Notes under the pieces: model-generated
What the model saw: the letters and a program-made list of their open reading frames with translations, nothing else
The model's database searches: none
What the model was told of the DNA's origin: nothing
Shown: one piece after another, positions 23,840-36,519 of the stretch
How positions within the stretch are numbered: the first letter of the stretch is position 1
Layout: every line of letters begins with the position of its first letter
Program-made: the position numbers and the translations under genes
NCBI GenBank assembly: GCA_028023455.1
Contig: JAQFVV010012423.1
Location: forward strand, 7,916,269-7,980,268
Origin: Epiperipatus broadwayi
Taxonomy: Eukaryota; Onychophora; Udeonychophora; Euonychophora; Peripatidae
Length of the DNA: 64,000 bases
Reading direction: 5' to 3'

Positions 23840-23856
23840 GGGGGGTGGGGTGGGGG
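23840..23856 (+). other. G-run, possible quadruplex
   Basis: Seventeen bases made of G runs of 6, 4 and 5 separated by single T, in an otherwise AT-rich intron. Enough guanines for a G-quadruplex. Confidence 0.4.
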
Positions 23857-24179
23857 ACACAATAATTGAATGAAAGATGTTTGTATGGTATTGAATATTT
23901 CTTATATTCTTGGTAATTGCAAATTATATCATTGAAAAGCTAATAATATTTATAGTTTTGTGCAATAGTATATGTATTCATTTTATCAATGCTTATGCTA
24001 TAATATTAAATTCTGAGAATTTAGAGAAAACTTTTATTCCTTGTTGATAGTAGTGTTATTATATCACTACTAGTAAAAGATCTATTAGAAAGTATAGAAT
24101 TAATGGAAGTTAAATATGACACAAAGGGACTCTCTTAGTAAATACTAGGAGGCTGTACTAAAGTAGTGAGTTGTTGTTG

Positions 24180-25840
24180 TTGTTTTTTTATGGAAAAGGA
24201 TATGACATTTTTGTAAATAGTGTTAAAAATATGAAGGATTTGCTAGAGAAGTATGTAATAGAAATATGAAAATTAAATTCAGCATGGAAAAATCTAAGGA
24301 TATTAGCATTTAATAAGAAGAGTAAAACTGATGAATAGAAACTGGATATTTGTCTTGAAGTAATGGAGGAATATAGGTATTTAAGTATTTTGTTAAATAG
24401 GCAAATGAATTATAGATAGCTGGGAATTAAAACAAAATGCAAAATTAGATTGAGATTGATGAATTTAGCATATATTTTTATATAAAAATCACAATTTCAT
24501 AAATGTCAATGAATAAATACGTATTATCACTGTATAATATAGGAAAATAAGCTATATAATCTGTAGAACTTGGTTTGATATAATGTGTACATATATGTGT
24601 GTGTGTGTGAAGATATCTTTAATTTTAAAAACCTTGACTAAGCCTTAAGTAAAATCATTGAACACTAGATGGCAGTTTTATCTTCATAGAAATTTGATAG
24701 AGAGATGGATGCAAAATTGTGTTGAACAATAGGCAGATTAAGAACATGAAAAGTAAGAAGACTAGAGGCTTTGGAACTGAAATTTTAATAGATGTGGGAA
24801 AGTTATATAAGGGCTGGGTTTAAACAAAAACTAAATAAAATTATAATTGATAATCACTTATGTAAAATAATGTAGAAATATATGGTTGTACCTATTTTAA
24901 CATTTGGTATTAAGGCATCTTGTATTGATCAGAAGATTCAAACATTTTTTTAAATACAATTTTTTTTAAAAAAAAGTAGGGTGACAAATTGTGGACAGCA
25001 AATAAAGCTGTTTAAGGGATAATGGACTGATTTTTTTAAATAAGGAAAATTAAAATCAAATTTAAAATGTTTGTAAGATTATAAATATATGAATGAAAAT
25101 AGATTAGTAAAAATAGTGTTTATCTCATCAAACATTTTAAGCAAGAAAGGTTTCACAATATACAAAGTTGGAGAATTTATTTCTATGCATTTATGTAAGA
25201 AGTAGAATAAATGTATATAGAATATATTCCAAATATTGTGAAGATTAGAAAAAGAGGATTGATTAGTTGGATAGAGAAAAAGAAGCAGCGTTATAGAAAA
25301 TGAATATGAATTTTTTTAAAAAGTTTAGAATGAATATTAATTTTAAAAAGTTTGGAATTTTATATGAGTAAAAAAAAAACTACCAAGAATCTTATTAATT
25401 TAAAAAGATGGCAAAACATGAAATAAGGATTTATAGTATAGATGTGGTTTATATGGAGATGGATGGGAGAGTATTGAACATTTATTTTTGAAGTATAGAA
25501 TATTGCAAGAGGATCAAAATAAATTATACAGAGAATTGGATAAATTTAAAGATAAAGAGACAAAAGTGCTGGAAAAAGGATTTGGTAGTAAAGATTAAGA
25601 AAAGATTAATTTTCTGTGGTATATAATAGTTTCAAAAAATGGGAATTTTCGGGTATTTGGACTAGGCACAGAAACTTCTTTGTCTAAAGAGGAGAAATTA
25701 TTTACATCGCATCACATTAATTATTTATCAAACTAAAATAGAAACTTCTAACTTTATCTAAGGAGAAGCCATTTTACATCTTATATATTGGTTGTTTATG
25801 AAAGTTCATATTTTTTATAAAGAAATAGTCCGGGCTTTCA
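24180..25840 (+). mobile_element. decayed LINE, second family
   Basis: Plus-strand fragments read like the RT thumb and C-terminal domain of a non-LTR element (KKSKTDE, then LDICLEVMEEYRYLSILLNRQMNY near 24310-24420), with many stops. A later piece near 25460-25600 has KLYRELDKFKDKETKVLEKG. The 3' part holds two related blocks, AGAAACTTCTTTGTCTAAAGAGGAGAA near 25670 and a similar one near 25740. Not assigned to a named clade. Confidence 0.55.
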
Positions 25841-26259
25841 TTTAGGGTTTAATTAAAATTTTGAATTAAAAAAGTATTGTTTTTGTTTTTTTTTTAAAAA
25901 GTTGAAACTAAATAATAAATTCTTTTTTAAAAGAACCGAATCTTTTCTTCTTTTAATTGATATTTAAATTTTGCTGTTCTGGTACGTTTACAAAACCAGC
26001 AATATGTCATTTAACTGAGTTTATAATATGGAAACAAGCCAGAAAAAACTTTAAAAAAAAAAAAAAGTTCCACTTTAAAATAAGCAATGTTGCAAGAATT
26101 CACAAATTTAAAAAATAAAAATGGGATTTATTTGTTTTATTTTATTTATATACAGTCGTAACTAATAATTTAATTAATTAGATATAAATAATTTTCATTT
26201 TTAATTTTATTTTTCTAATATTTATGATGGTTTTTTATTTTTACTTTTTTTTTTTTTAG
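25841..26259 (+). other. intron end with acceptor
   Basis: AT-rich; ends in a long T tract and TTTTTTTTAG (AG 26258-26259), a strong acceptor for the exon at 26260. Confidence 0.6.
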
Positions 26260-26382
26260 ATGCAAACAGATGTTTTACCAAAGAAGAAACAAAAGAAAGA
26301 TAATGATGATTTTATGCAAACTGTTGAAAAATATAAAACTAATTTGTTAAATGTAAAACACAATAAATGGTATAACGATTAA
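26260..26382 (+). CDS. terminal exon of the lysine-rich protein
   Basis: After the acceptor at 26258-26259, 40 codons in phase 0 end in TAA at 26380-26382. The peptide has a basic start (LPKKKQKKDNDDF), then VEKYKTNLL, and ends NKWYND. A basic patch, an acidic spacer, a short helix and a terminal aromatic pair resemble the tails of ribosome-biogenesis factors, but I cannot name it. It follows the exon at 5288-5515 in phase, giving a combined C-terminal 116 residues. The first AATAAA after the stop is 326 bp downstream, in the palindrome at 26489-26758. Confidence 0.65.
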   Translation: MQTDVLPKKKQKKDNDDFMQTVEKYKTNLLNVKHNKWYND

Positions 26383-26488
26383 CAAAACGTTGCAGTTCTA
26401 AATTTAGAATATTCATTTGCAGATGTTTTAAATTAATAATTCAAAATTATATTTTTTTAAATCTCATTTATACATATATTTCATTATT

Positions 26489-26758
26489 ATATAATAATCA
26501 ATTGACAAACACTTAATTACTTTTACAATGCTTTATTATCCACCCATTCCTTCAGTTAACGGTTTCGATTGTCCCAGCAATCTTTTTCAGAACCTTATAT
26601 CTCCTAATCTCACTGTTAAGTTGATTGTAACAGTGAGATTAGGAGATATAATGTTCTGAAGAAGATTGCTGGGGCAATCGAAACTGTTAACTGAAGGAAA
26701 GGTTGGATAATAAAGCATTGTAAAAGTAATAAAGTGTTTCATCAATTGATTATTATAT
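26489..26758. repeat. 270-bp palindromic miniature element in the 3' UTR
   Basis: Arms 26489-26618 and 26628-26758 are reverse complements with few mismatches (for example CTCCTAATCTCACTGTTA against its complement) around a 9-base loop. It starts about 106 bp after the stop codon of the exon above. The right arm contributes AATAAA at 26709-26714 and 26728-26733. A transcript ending here would contain a long hairpin. Confidence 0.9.
26709..26733 (+). terminator. two poly(A) signals inside the palindrome
   Basis: AATAAA at 26709-26714 and again at 26728-26733 are the first canonical signals downstream of the stop at 26380-26382. If used, the repeat supplies the gene's 3' end. Confidence 0.5.
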
Positions 26759-26759
26759 G

Positions 26760-28618
26760 GTATACATTTGACAGTGCAATAGGAAATAGTAGTTATATTT
26801 CATTATTATACATGTTCAGCTTTTGAAAGATTTTTTTTTTTATGCCAAGTAAATCATTATTTTTTATCCCATATTTTACTTTATAATCCTATACAATTTA
26901 AAATAAAAAATAAAATATGTTTTATAATATATGCAGTCAGTCAGTTCATAGTCATTTTAAACTAGACATCTAGTTAATTGTTGGCTGGTGAATGGATATC
27001 TTTTCCTATTAATTAGTAATAAAGTTTTCAAGTTAATTAGTTGATCAGGTGAGTGTGAGTACTTTGAATGTAATATTATGCAGCCTTCACTACTAATGAT
27101 GAATGTATCATATTCTTATGAGTCTGAACTTTTTGTTTTCTTTTCCCTATTCTTGTCATTCATCATTATCATTAGCTATATATTCCACTTGCCAAAACAT
27201 AATTACTTTTTCCCAGCATTTTGTCTCTTTATTATTCAACTTTTATCATATATATTTCTTTTTTTAAAAATACCTTTTATAATTCCTTTCAGCATATCTT
27301 TTATAATGTTCTTAAAAACATTACCCTCCTTATTTTTTTACTTAGTCTTTTCAACATTCATTGTTAATCTTATTTTTTCCATTATTATTACTTTTTTATT
27401 CTTCTCCAAATCCACATCTCTAAAATCTGCAATCTTTTCCAATCACTTTTTGTAATGCTCCTGCTTTTGAAACATATAAAGATATATTCTAGACAAACCA
27501 AACACTTAATAAAATCTCTCAAATCTTATTTTCAATGGACCATTGAATAATCTCCTACTCAAATTAAAAAGGTGTTGAACATTGATATTTCACACTATTA
27601 AAAAAAAGAAAAAAATCAAAAGCTTAGGGAAAATTGTAATTATCTATTGTTGTTATCAAATTTCAACTGGATTTTGATTCATATATGATTTATTTATCTC
27701 TTCTCTGCATCATGATAGAAATATCCAACAAAAATTTTCTGGTCATGCTTGTTCTTTTCTTGGATTTTAACTTAAGTATTGTTGTTTATTATCAGTCCCA
27801 GTTTATTATTGGTAATTCTTTCTTTAAATAATGTACAAAAATGATGTAAAGAGTTGAAGATGCTAGTATAAATTGTATTAAGGAATGTCAAGCAATAATA
27901 AACTACTCTGGTGCTGATCAAGTCTTATTATTTGGTTATAGTTCCAATTGTTTAATTATTCCAGTCTTGGTGCACATTATTTTAGGTGATTAATTAATAT
28001 ATAAAAACATAATAGCAACAATATTTGACATGTGCTAACTGTTATAAGGAAGTATTATAATGATCAAAAGAGTATTTAAAGAACTGTGAGAAAATATTGT
28101 TTTATATAGTTACATGTTCTAAGATAATTCAAAGTGATTATTAAAATATTGTAGTGACATCTTTTGAATTTACTATGTTTTGATGATTTAAAATTAAGGT
28201 TATCAAGAAGAATGATTATATAGAATCTTCTGTCTATTATTATTTTTCTCCTTTATTTTTCATTTTGATTACTATTGATATTTTGTAATAATTTTGATAC
28301 ATATATATTGTAACGTTTATTTATATATGTTGCAAATATATTGGCATTTGGTAAAAGCTAAAAAATAAAAGTAAATTTAGATTTTTTTTTGACTAATTTT
28401 TTTTAAAAAAAAAATAACGTACAATGAAAGTTAAATTATTCTTTCGTTTTTTTTTATGTAATTAGAAATAAAAGTTAGAATTGGAGAGAATAAAAGACAC
28501 AAATTACCAATCTAGATAAGAGAAAGTAAAAATATTTCAACTAATTAAAGATGGCAGAATTATGCTGAAAAAAATAGAGACTTTGTAACATAAATTTTGT
28601 AAAGAATATATAAGATTA
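26760..28618. other. intergenic, AT-rich; nothing recognised
   Basis: The 125-codon open frame at 27078-27455 is dominated by Phe, Ile, Leu and Ser from T-rich sequence; the opposite strand looks like worn Lys/Asn-rich LINE-type coding. No gene is called. Confidence 0.5.
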
Positions 28619-28970
28619 TCAACGGATATTTTGACAAACAAAAGATATGCGCAGAAGTCGGAAAACTGGGCCTCTAGAGTATAAAAGGCAGAGATCAGTT
28701 TGAAGAACATCTTGTTCGTTGGTTTCTCTAGTTGGTCTTGGATAACAATAATATATCCAAGATCGCTCTACGCTGAAGTAATTCGGCATTTCGGAGTGAA
28801 CCGGAGCTTCTGAAGACATCGTGCCTGAAGATGTATACCAGAAAAGCTTTCATGACCAACTAGGAGAATGGACCACAAGATCAAATAATAACCAAAAGGC
28901 CGAGCTCATTCTACCCAAAAAACTATGCATAGTTATCTACTACTGAATTCCCAAAACTTACCGGTAAGTT
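28619..28970 (+). promoter_or_regulatory. GC-richer island with TATA box and splice donor
   Basis: A 350-bp block clearly less AT-rich than its flanks. TATAAAAG lies at 28680-28687. Downstream are nested inverted repeats: CTAGTTGGTC (near 28728) with GACCAACTAG (near 28854), and CTTGGATA with TATCCAAG. A short frame (28811-28938) reads plausibly (EDVYQKSFHDQLGEW). The block ends in the 16-bp palindrome AACTTACCGGTAAGTT (28955-28970), which contains a consensus donor G|GTAAGT. It may be a promoter plus first exon or the relic of an LTR; I cannot decide. Confidence 0.4.
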
Positions 28971-29539
28971 ATACTTCATTACTCCTGATTGTGACCAACA
29001 TAAACGTTTTCAAACAATTTCTAAAAGTATGTTTAAACAATCCCGATAGAGACATTAATTTTCTTGTACAAGAGACATTCATTTTTTTTTTAAGGAAATT
29101 TCTAGAAGAAATTTAGATATGAACAGTAATTGTAAAATTGTTTTTTTATTAATTGATTCACGTCTGAGTTGTGTTCTCTCTAATTTACTTGATAAGTAAT
29201 TTATTTCAAATATTTTTTTAGTCTATTAGAATAAAAATATTTCTAATACCAATTTTCATTTGTGCGTTATTAATAATAGTTATTATTTTTTATTATTAAA
29301 TCTATTAGTAGTTTAATAAGATTTAAAAATGTAATTTACCTTTGCCAATATGTTTGAATAAGCCCAGGAATAATAATCTTAAAAAAATAATTCTCGTTAC
29401 GGTATGATGTAATACCGATTAGTTTAAAAGTATTTTTTTTTATTTGTGAGCTGTTATATGATGATTTCAGCGAATTCTTAGGAATTCTGGCGCCCAGATT
29501 AAATAAATTAAAAGATGATTTCGTCAATAGCACAATTCT

Positions 29540-29640
29540 CAACAATTAATAGGCCGAGTTGATCAGGAAATATAGCTATGTTTTTAGAATAGAAATATAA
29601 CTCTTCTTTTTTGACATAGCTTGATCAACTCACGCGCAGT
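29540..29640. repeat. inverted repeat
   Basis: GAGTTGATCA and ATAGCTATG near 29558-29581 are mirrored by CATAGCTTGATCAACTC near 29616-29632, giving a hairpin with a 30-odd-base loop. Confidence 0.5.
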
Positions 29641-29699
29641 TTATATTAGTGTGTAGAGGCCTAGCAAAACGGAAAATGTTATAATATCATTTTCTTCAT

Positions 29700-29948
29700 G
29701 ATGAAGGTCTCTTGAAGTTCAGTACATCTCTGATCTCTATCCTCTCTTTTCCTCATCACCCTAGCATACTTCCTTATTTCATTCATCCATTTCACATGTG
29801 GTCTTGTACTAGGTCTTTTACAATCTCTTGGAATCCACTTTAAGATTTCAACTGTTTATCTATTATTATCTCTTTTAGAAATATGTTTAGCCCAACTCCA
29901 CTTTAGTCTCTTAATTCTTTCAATGATGTCAGTAACGCTTGTTTGTTA
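29700..29948 (-). mobile_element. RTE-like LINE 3' fragment, truncated by microsatellite
   Basis: Same minus-strand family as 31405-31830: the start (GATGAAGGTCTCTTGAAGTT) and the GTCAGTAAC...TTTGTT end align base for base with that copy (GATGAAGGTCTCTCCAAGTT, GTCAGTAACACCTGTTTGTT). It stops exactly where the TATC array begins. Confidence 0.8.
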
Positions 29949-31400
<1,452 letters not shown>

Positions 31401-31404
31401 ATAT

Positions 31405-31830
31405 CATCATCATCATCAACCATTATCAATCCACTGCAGGATGAAGGTCTCTCCAAGTTTAATCCATCTTCTCCAATCTTTAGCTCCTCTTCTCCACAAC
31501 ACCCATACACATTTTCTTATTTCATCCATCCATCTCACATGTGGTCTCTTTCTGGGTCTTTTACAATCTCTTGGCATCCAGTTTAAAATTTCAATTGTCC
31601 ATCTATTATCATCTTTTCTAGCAATATGTCCAGCCCAACTCCATTTCAATCTTTTAATTTTTTCAATAAAGTCAGTAACACCTGTTTGTTGTCTTACCCA
31701 TACATTGCGTTTTCGATCTCTTCTTGTTACTCCCAACATACATCTCTCCATACTCCTTTGAGTCTGAAGTCTCTGTATTGCTCTTCTATTAAGTGTCCAA
31801 GTCTTGAAATGATAAGCATGTTTTAATTAC
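31405..31830 (-). mobile_element. RTE-like LINE, C-terminal end of ORF2
   Basis: An uninterrupted minus-strand frame of about 137 codons (about 31830 to 31416) encodes the tail of an endonuclease/reverse-transcriptase polyprotein: WTLNRRAIQR, MLGVTRRDRKRNVW, LKWSWAGHIARKDDNRW, KRPRKRPHVRW and a Trp-rich end. This tail is widespread in RTE-type elements of arthropods and other invertebrates. ATCATCATCATC (31398-31417) lies at its 3' end. It is 5'-truncated, as usual for LINEs, and clearly younger than the copies at 20880 and 29700. Confidence 0.88.
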
Positions 31831-32211
31831 ATTTTACTATTTTAATCATATTTTTAAAACTTTATTAATTTAAAAATGTATTAATAATAACTATTATATT
31901 ATACAACATTATTTTATTTAATTTAATCTTTTTTTAATCTTTAGATTTTCATATGATTAATAAAAATTTATTCAGTAAATTTGGCACAAGTGAAAAAAAA
32001 AATCTGAAAAATATAGCTGTGATTGTTTAAAAAAAGTAATATTAATTATGTTAAACTGAAAGTTTAAAAAATGCCACTTATTTATATTATTTGTTTTAAA
32101 AAATAAATAACTTTAAAATGTATTAAATTATTTATTTAAAGAATCTTGAATTGAAAAGAATGTGGAATAGCTTTGAGAATATTGTATCCAAATCATTTTA
32201 CATGAATTTAC
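31831..32211. other. AT-rich spacer; nothing recognised
   Basis: No gene or repeat seen. Confidence 0.5.
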
Positions 32212-32414
32212 TAAGTTTTAAATTGCGCTTTACACAAAAAAATGAAGCTTAGTATTATTAGAAAAGAATTATAAGGCTTAGCGCTTTCGGGGAACTTAGG
32301 TCTCCCTATTCATAGTCTATGGAGACCTAAGTTCCCTAAAAGCACTAAGCCTTATAATTCTTTTCTAATAATACTAAACTTCACTTTTTTGCATAAAGTG
32401 CAATTTAAAACTTA
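32212..32414. repeat. 203-bp near-perfect palindrome
   Basis: Arms run TAAGTTTTAAATTGCGCTTT to its complement; central ...GCGCTTTCGGGGAACTTAGG against CCTAAGTTCCCTAAAAGC, around a loop TATTCATAGTCTA. The outer TA on each side could be a TA target duplication, so a Tc1/mariner-type miniature element is possible. No coding. Confidence 0.88.
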
Positions 32415-35097
32415 TCACTCGAAGGTGAAATAAAAACAAAGAGTTTATTTCAATTATGAATTTACTGAGAAAACAAATAGTTTCCCATTGATTATACAAT
32501 GGAGTCACGATATCCACTTAATTTTGTTTCAAGTTCCCTTTGTGTACTTCTTGTATAATAGGTCATGTTTTGTTGATAAACTTTGATTACAATAAAATGC
32601 ATATTATTTATTGAACTACAAGTGTACAGTACTTTTCAAGACACATATATATAGCACAGATGCTTTTTTATATATAAGAGTATGCGTATATAAATTAATA
32701 TTTTAGTATAAACAAAATTTTGAAAAATAATAATAATATAGTTAATAATAAATTGAAGTGATACATTTATATATATTTGGGTAAAAACCCATTCATTCAT
32801 TGAAAAAATAAGAATAAAAAAATAAATAGCAAAATGTCTGACTTTCATTGCAATTTTTGGATATTCCTTTTTTCCAATAACTTTTGTCTCTTATAGAAAT
32901 GTAGTAGTAGTCTTTTATTAAGAAAATATAATCTCTAATTGTATCGATATTTTTGAGTTTGTATTAGCTTTAAGAATGATTTTAATTTTGTAAAACTTTC
33001 AGTTTTAAGCTTAGAAAACATTTTATTATGTGAAATATCACACATCTAATTTGGAAAGGATAATAAATAGAGAACAAAAGATATGTGTTTTCAATATAAA
33101 ATGAAATTTTTTTTAACAAACATGATAATGTATGGCACTCCCAGACATAAAAACTGCTTCTGACATATTTCAAAATTTGTTTGCAAAGTTTATTTTATTT
33201 TTTTAAACATGATCACATATAATGCTCAAATGGAAAAATGGCAGTTTGTATATCATAAAATATATTAAATTCATGAATTTTAAAAGCTTTTCATTGTCTG
33301 CTTTTACTTTTTTTTTTGAAATAGCATATAATCGAACTAGTATATATTGACCTAGCATAGTCCACAACCTCACTGTTCTGTTAAAATGCAAGTATATATA
33401 TATATTATGATGATATCTTTAAAAATAAAAAGATAATTTTATGAAGCTAATACCTGGATGTGCATAAAGAATTTCCAAAATATAGAAAGTGCAAAATATA
33501 TATATAAGTCATCAAAATAATTTTCACTTATCATTTGCCTTATGGTGAACATCTATTGTGATATGTTATAATTTTTATTGTCAATAAAAAATATTTTCAT
33601 ATTTTGATCATGGCTAATAATAGACATAAACTTGAAATAATTCAACTCATATAAAATTTGATTTAAACAAAAAGTCAATGAAGGAATCATTTATATATGA
33701 ATGAATTTCCCTGTATTATATAACATGAATAGAATTTAGTGTAATTTTCAGCACTAAAATATACGAGTAAAAAACACTATGTAGAATGAGTTTTCATACT
33801 AGTACATAAAAATATAATTTATATTGTTTGTTAACTAACTTTACCGTTTATCTGTCTTATATTAATTATATAGGGAGTTAATATTTTATTTGACCTTTCA
33901 ACAAAAGATTATTTGAGAATTTTTGGAAACCACAGCGAGAACAATTTTTTTTAAAAAAATAATATGTATATCTTCTTTAAACATTCACTTACATTTCTGT
34001 TTATTTACTGGGGAAACCATAGTAATTGCAATTACATTTTTTTAAATAAAGTGTTTATTTTAAACACACATTTATTTATTTAATGAGTTTGTATGGATTC
34101 ATTTTGTTGAGAGAGTTGTGAAAACTTCATATCTTATAAGATGGATGACATATGGTGAAAGAGATTCATTTATCTACTATTAACTCAGGAATTTGTTTCA
34201 TTTTTTTAAAAAAAATATATTTATTTGGGAATTAATGTGCACATTCAGAGATGTTCTGCAACAGTAAAAAAGCCCACTACAGAGCAGAGGTCCTCATAAA
34301 GGAATAATAAAAGGGAAACCAGTATTACCAGGCTTTATATTGTCAGGTGTTGAGGGTTTGTGTAATTTTATATCATCATTAACTCTTTACTCAAAAAAAT
34401 TTGATGCTAATTTATTGAGAAGTTATCTAGGTTAGCTATGGGCTAGTTTCCTAAAAGAGAAATTTCAGTTAACTAGCACAGCAGGCAGATGTGTTATATC
34501 TACATCATGGGGCTTTTTTATTTGTATGATAATAGTGGTACGTATAAGCCAGATAAAGATGCATATGAAATATATGCGTGTGGAAAAGAAAATGGGTACA
34601 ATTTGCATATTATGTGTTAAATACGGAAGATTTTGTTATTGGCACATGGCACCTACTATTATGATTGTTTTATTGACTTTGAGTGACTTTGAGAGAAATG
34701 CAAAGTTAAATGTTGTCATTTTGCACTCTAATCAGTCTAATGTATAATTTTGTATATGTCATTAATTATATATAGGCCTAAATTTTAAAACTGTATCTAT
34801 GATCCTAATGGATCGAACAATTTCTAACAGTTTAATCAAATTGGTCGTCATTGTTATGTTAATGAATATGATTTAGATTTCAGATTTATTAAAATTGGAT
34901 AATAGCTACATGAGTACTTTTTTAAGATTAAATAAAGTTCTTTCAAAATAATATCTTACCAGGAAGTTCCTAAATTTTTTTATTTTATTGTCTTAGTTTA
35001 TGTTTTTTTATTTTTGTTAATTTAAATCTAATGTATAAATATAACATTTGATGAACAATAATCAAAAATAGTAATAGTTTTAATGAAGAAAGCTATT
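32415..35097. other. intergenic, AT-rich; nothing recognised
   Basis: Several 60-75 codon frames (for example 32636-32848 and 34526-34747) have no recognisable features. 34255-34520 is slightly less AT-rich but unassigned. Confidence 0.5.
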
Positions 35098-35175
35098 TAT
35101 ATATAGTGAGTTTTGCCTGTTTTAACACACAAGCATAAGAGGTGGTCGTGTGATGTTATTGGCTTAAAGCTATTT
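35098..35175 (+). mobile_element. truncated copy of the foldback family, 3' end only
   Basis: TATAGTGAGTTTTGCCTGTT followed by TAACACACAAGCATAAGAGG and the tail GTGATGTTATTGGCTTAAA matches the right end of the element at 51362-51816, but the arms and loop to its left are missing. Confidence 0.75.
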
Positions 35176-35218
35176 ATCCTCATTCTTTTTTATCATTTTC
35201 CTTTCTATCACAGCAATT

Positions 35219-35334
35219 AATTTTTTTTTTTTTCCATATGTCATAGCATCGGCCGGGACGCGAACCTACAATCATCTGCAACCAACTACTTGCTTGCAAG
35301 GCGGCTGCGATGACATGTCGGCTAACAACGCTTG
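35219..35334 (-). repeat. tRNA-derived SINE, copy 2
   Basis: Minus-strand copy of the family at 23549 and 50708: TGTCAAGCGTTGTTAGC start, B-box GGTTCGCGTCCCG, end CGATGCTATGACATATGG and an A tail (T tract at 35220-35233). Flanked by ACAGCAATT (35210-35218 and 35335-35343). Confidence 0.88.
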
Positions 35335-35399
35335 ACAGCAATTTAAATTTTTGATGCTTATTGTGGAACACTTTAGTGTGGAAAAAATGTGATAGATTA

Positions 35400-35409
35400 G
35401 GGGGGGGGG
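35400..35409 (+). repeat. G homopolymer (10)
   Basis: One of several long G/C runs in this AT-rich window; others are at 2705-2714, 43904-43914, 46884-46896, 47464-47475 and 61978-61989. Confidence 0.8.
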
Positions 35410-35839
35410 TCTCTTTAAAAAGTTCTGTTTGAATAAATGTTAATTAGTTTTGTTATAATGTGGTGGCAATTGGTAATTTGTTGGTTGGTTTTATGATTTT
35501 TTTGTTTTAACAAGGTGGTATTTATTGGCATAAATAAAATCGTATAATAAAAGATAGACTTAAATTAGACTTTGACGTTCATTGTTATTTTTATTTATGT
35601 GTGAAATTTTTTTTTAAAAAAAATCAAATTTGATTGATATATATGTATCTTTTGAAGGAAAATATACAAACTTTTGGAGATTTTAAAAATGGAATATTTT
35701 AATATATAAAAGCTTTAACAGAAGAGACCTCCACTTCCCTTATTTCATCATTTACATAAGTGATTATAATTTTTTTATTTGTTTTATTTAAATTCTATTT
35801 AAAAGTATTATAATAAAGATCAAAAAAAAGCTCTAAATG
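35410..35839. other. AT-rich spacer; nothing recognised
   Basis: No gene or repeat seen before the ORF1-like part of the LINE. Confidence 0.5.
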
Positions 35840-36519
35840 CAAACTACTGAGAAATAATTGCTTTCCAGTTAAGATAAAATAGAGGGGAAAGAGTCACAAA
35901 GAGAAAACAAAATAAAAAATTTCAAAATATGTAAATATTAGGAATAAAGAAAGAAATGAGAACATGACATGCTCAAACAAAAGTCAACTGAAGCTCAAAG
36001 AATCAATGAAAACCTTCCAAGTACACATCAAGCTGACTCACAAGCTAAAGGTTCTAGTATAAAGTTTTCCTCAATCAAAACATTACAAAACGTAACCTAG
36101 TCTCTGCCATATTAAGTCAAACTCACATGACTATTTAAAACATCACATAACCTCAAATTCTATACATGAAAAACAAACACCACATGAAAAGGAAAACAAG
36201 ACTCCAGAATCCAGAGAATGATGGGAAAGCAAATAAGACATCAAACTCGAGAAGGAAAAAAGAGATCCAAATTAAGTGAACATCTAAAAGATGATAACAT
36301 TCACACAATTGAAATTACAGTATCAGAAAACAAACAGAGATAAGACTACTAACAACTCCCAATAGGAATTTAAAGCTACCAATTTCAGAGCAATTAACCA
36401 CACTATTAAGAGATAGTGATGAAAAAATAGATATCTCTGAGCTAATATTATTTACTTGAAGAATAATGCAAAGCACATAATATCCAATAAGTATTAACCT
36501 TAATTTCTTATATTTAATT

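Noticed and set aside
27078-27455. 125-codon membrane-like frame
   Set aside because: Phe/Ile/Leu/Ser content follows from T-rich sequence; no start context or family; the opposite strand looks like worn LINE coding.
31441-31761. 106-codon plus-strand frame
   Set aside because: Antisense shadow of the RTE-like LINE tail on the minus strand.
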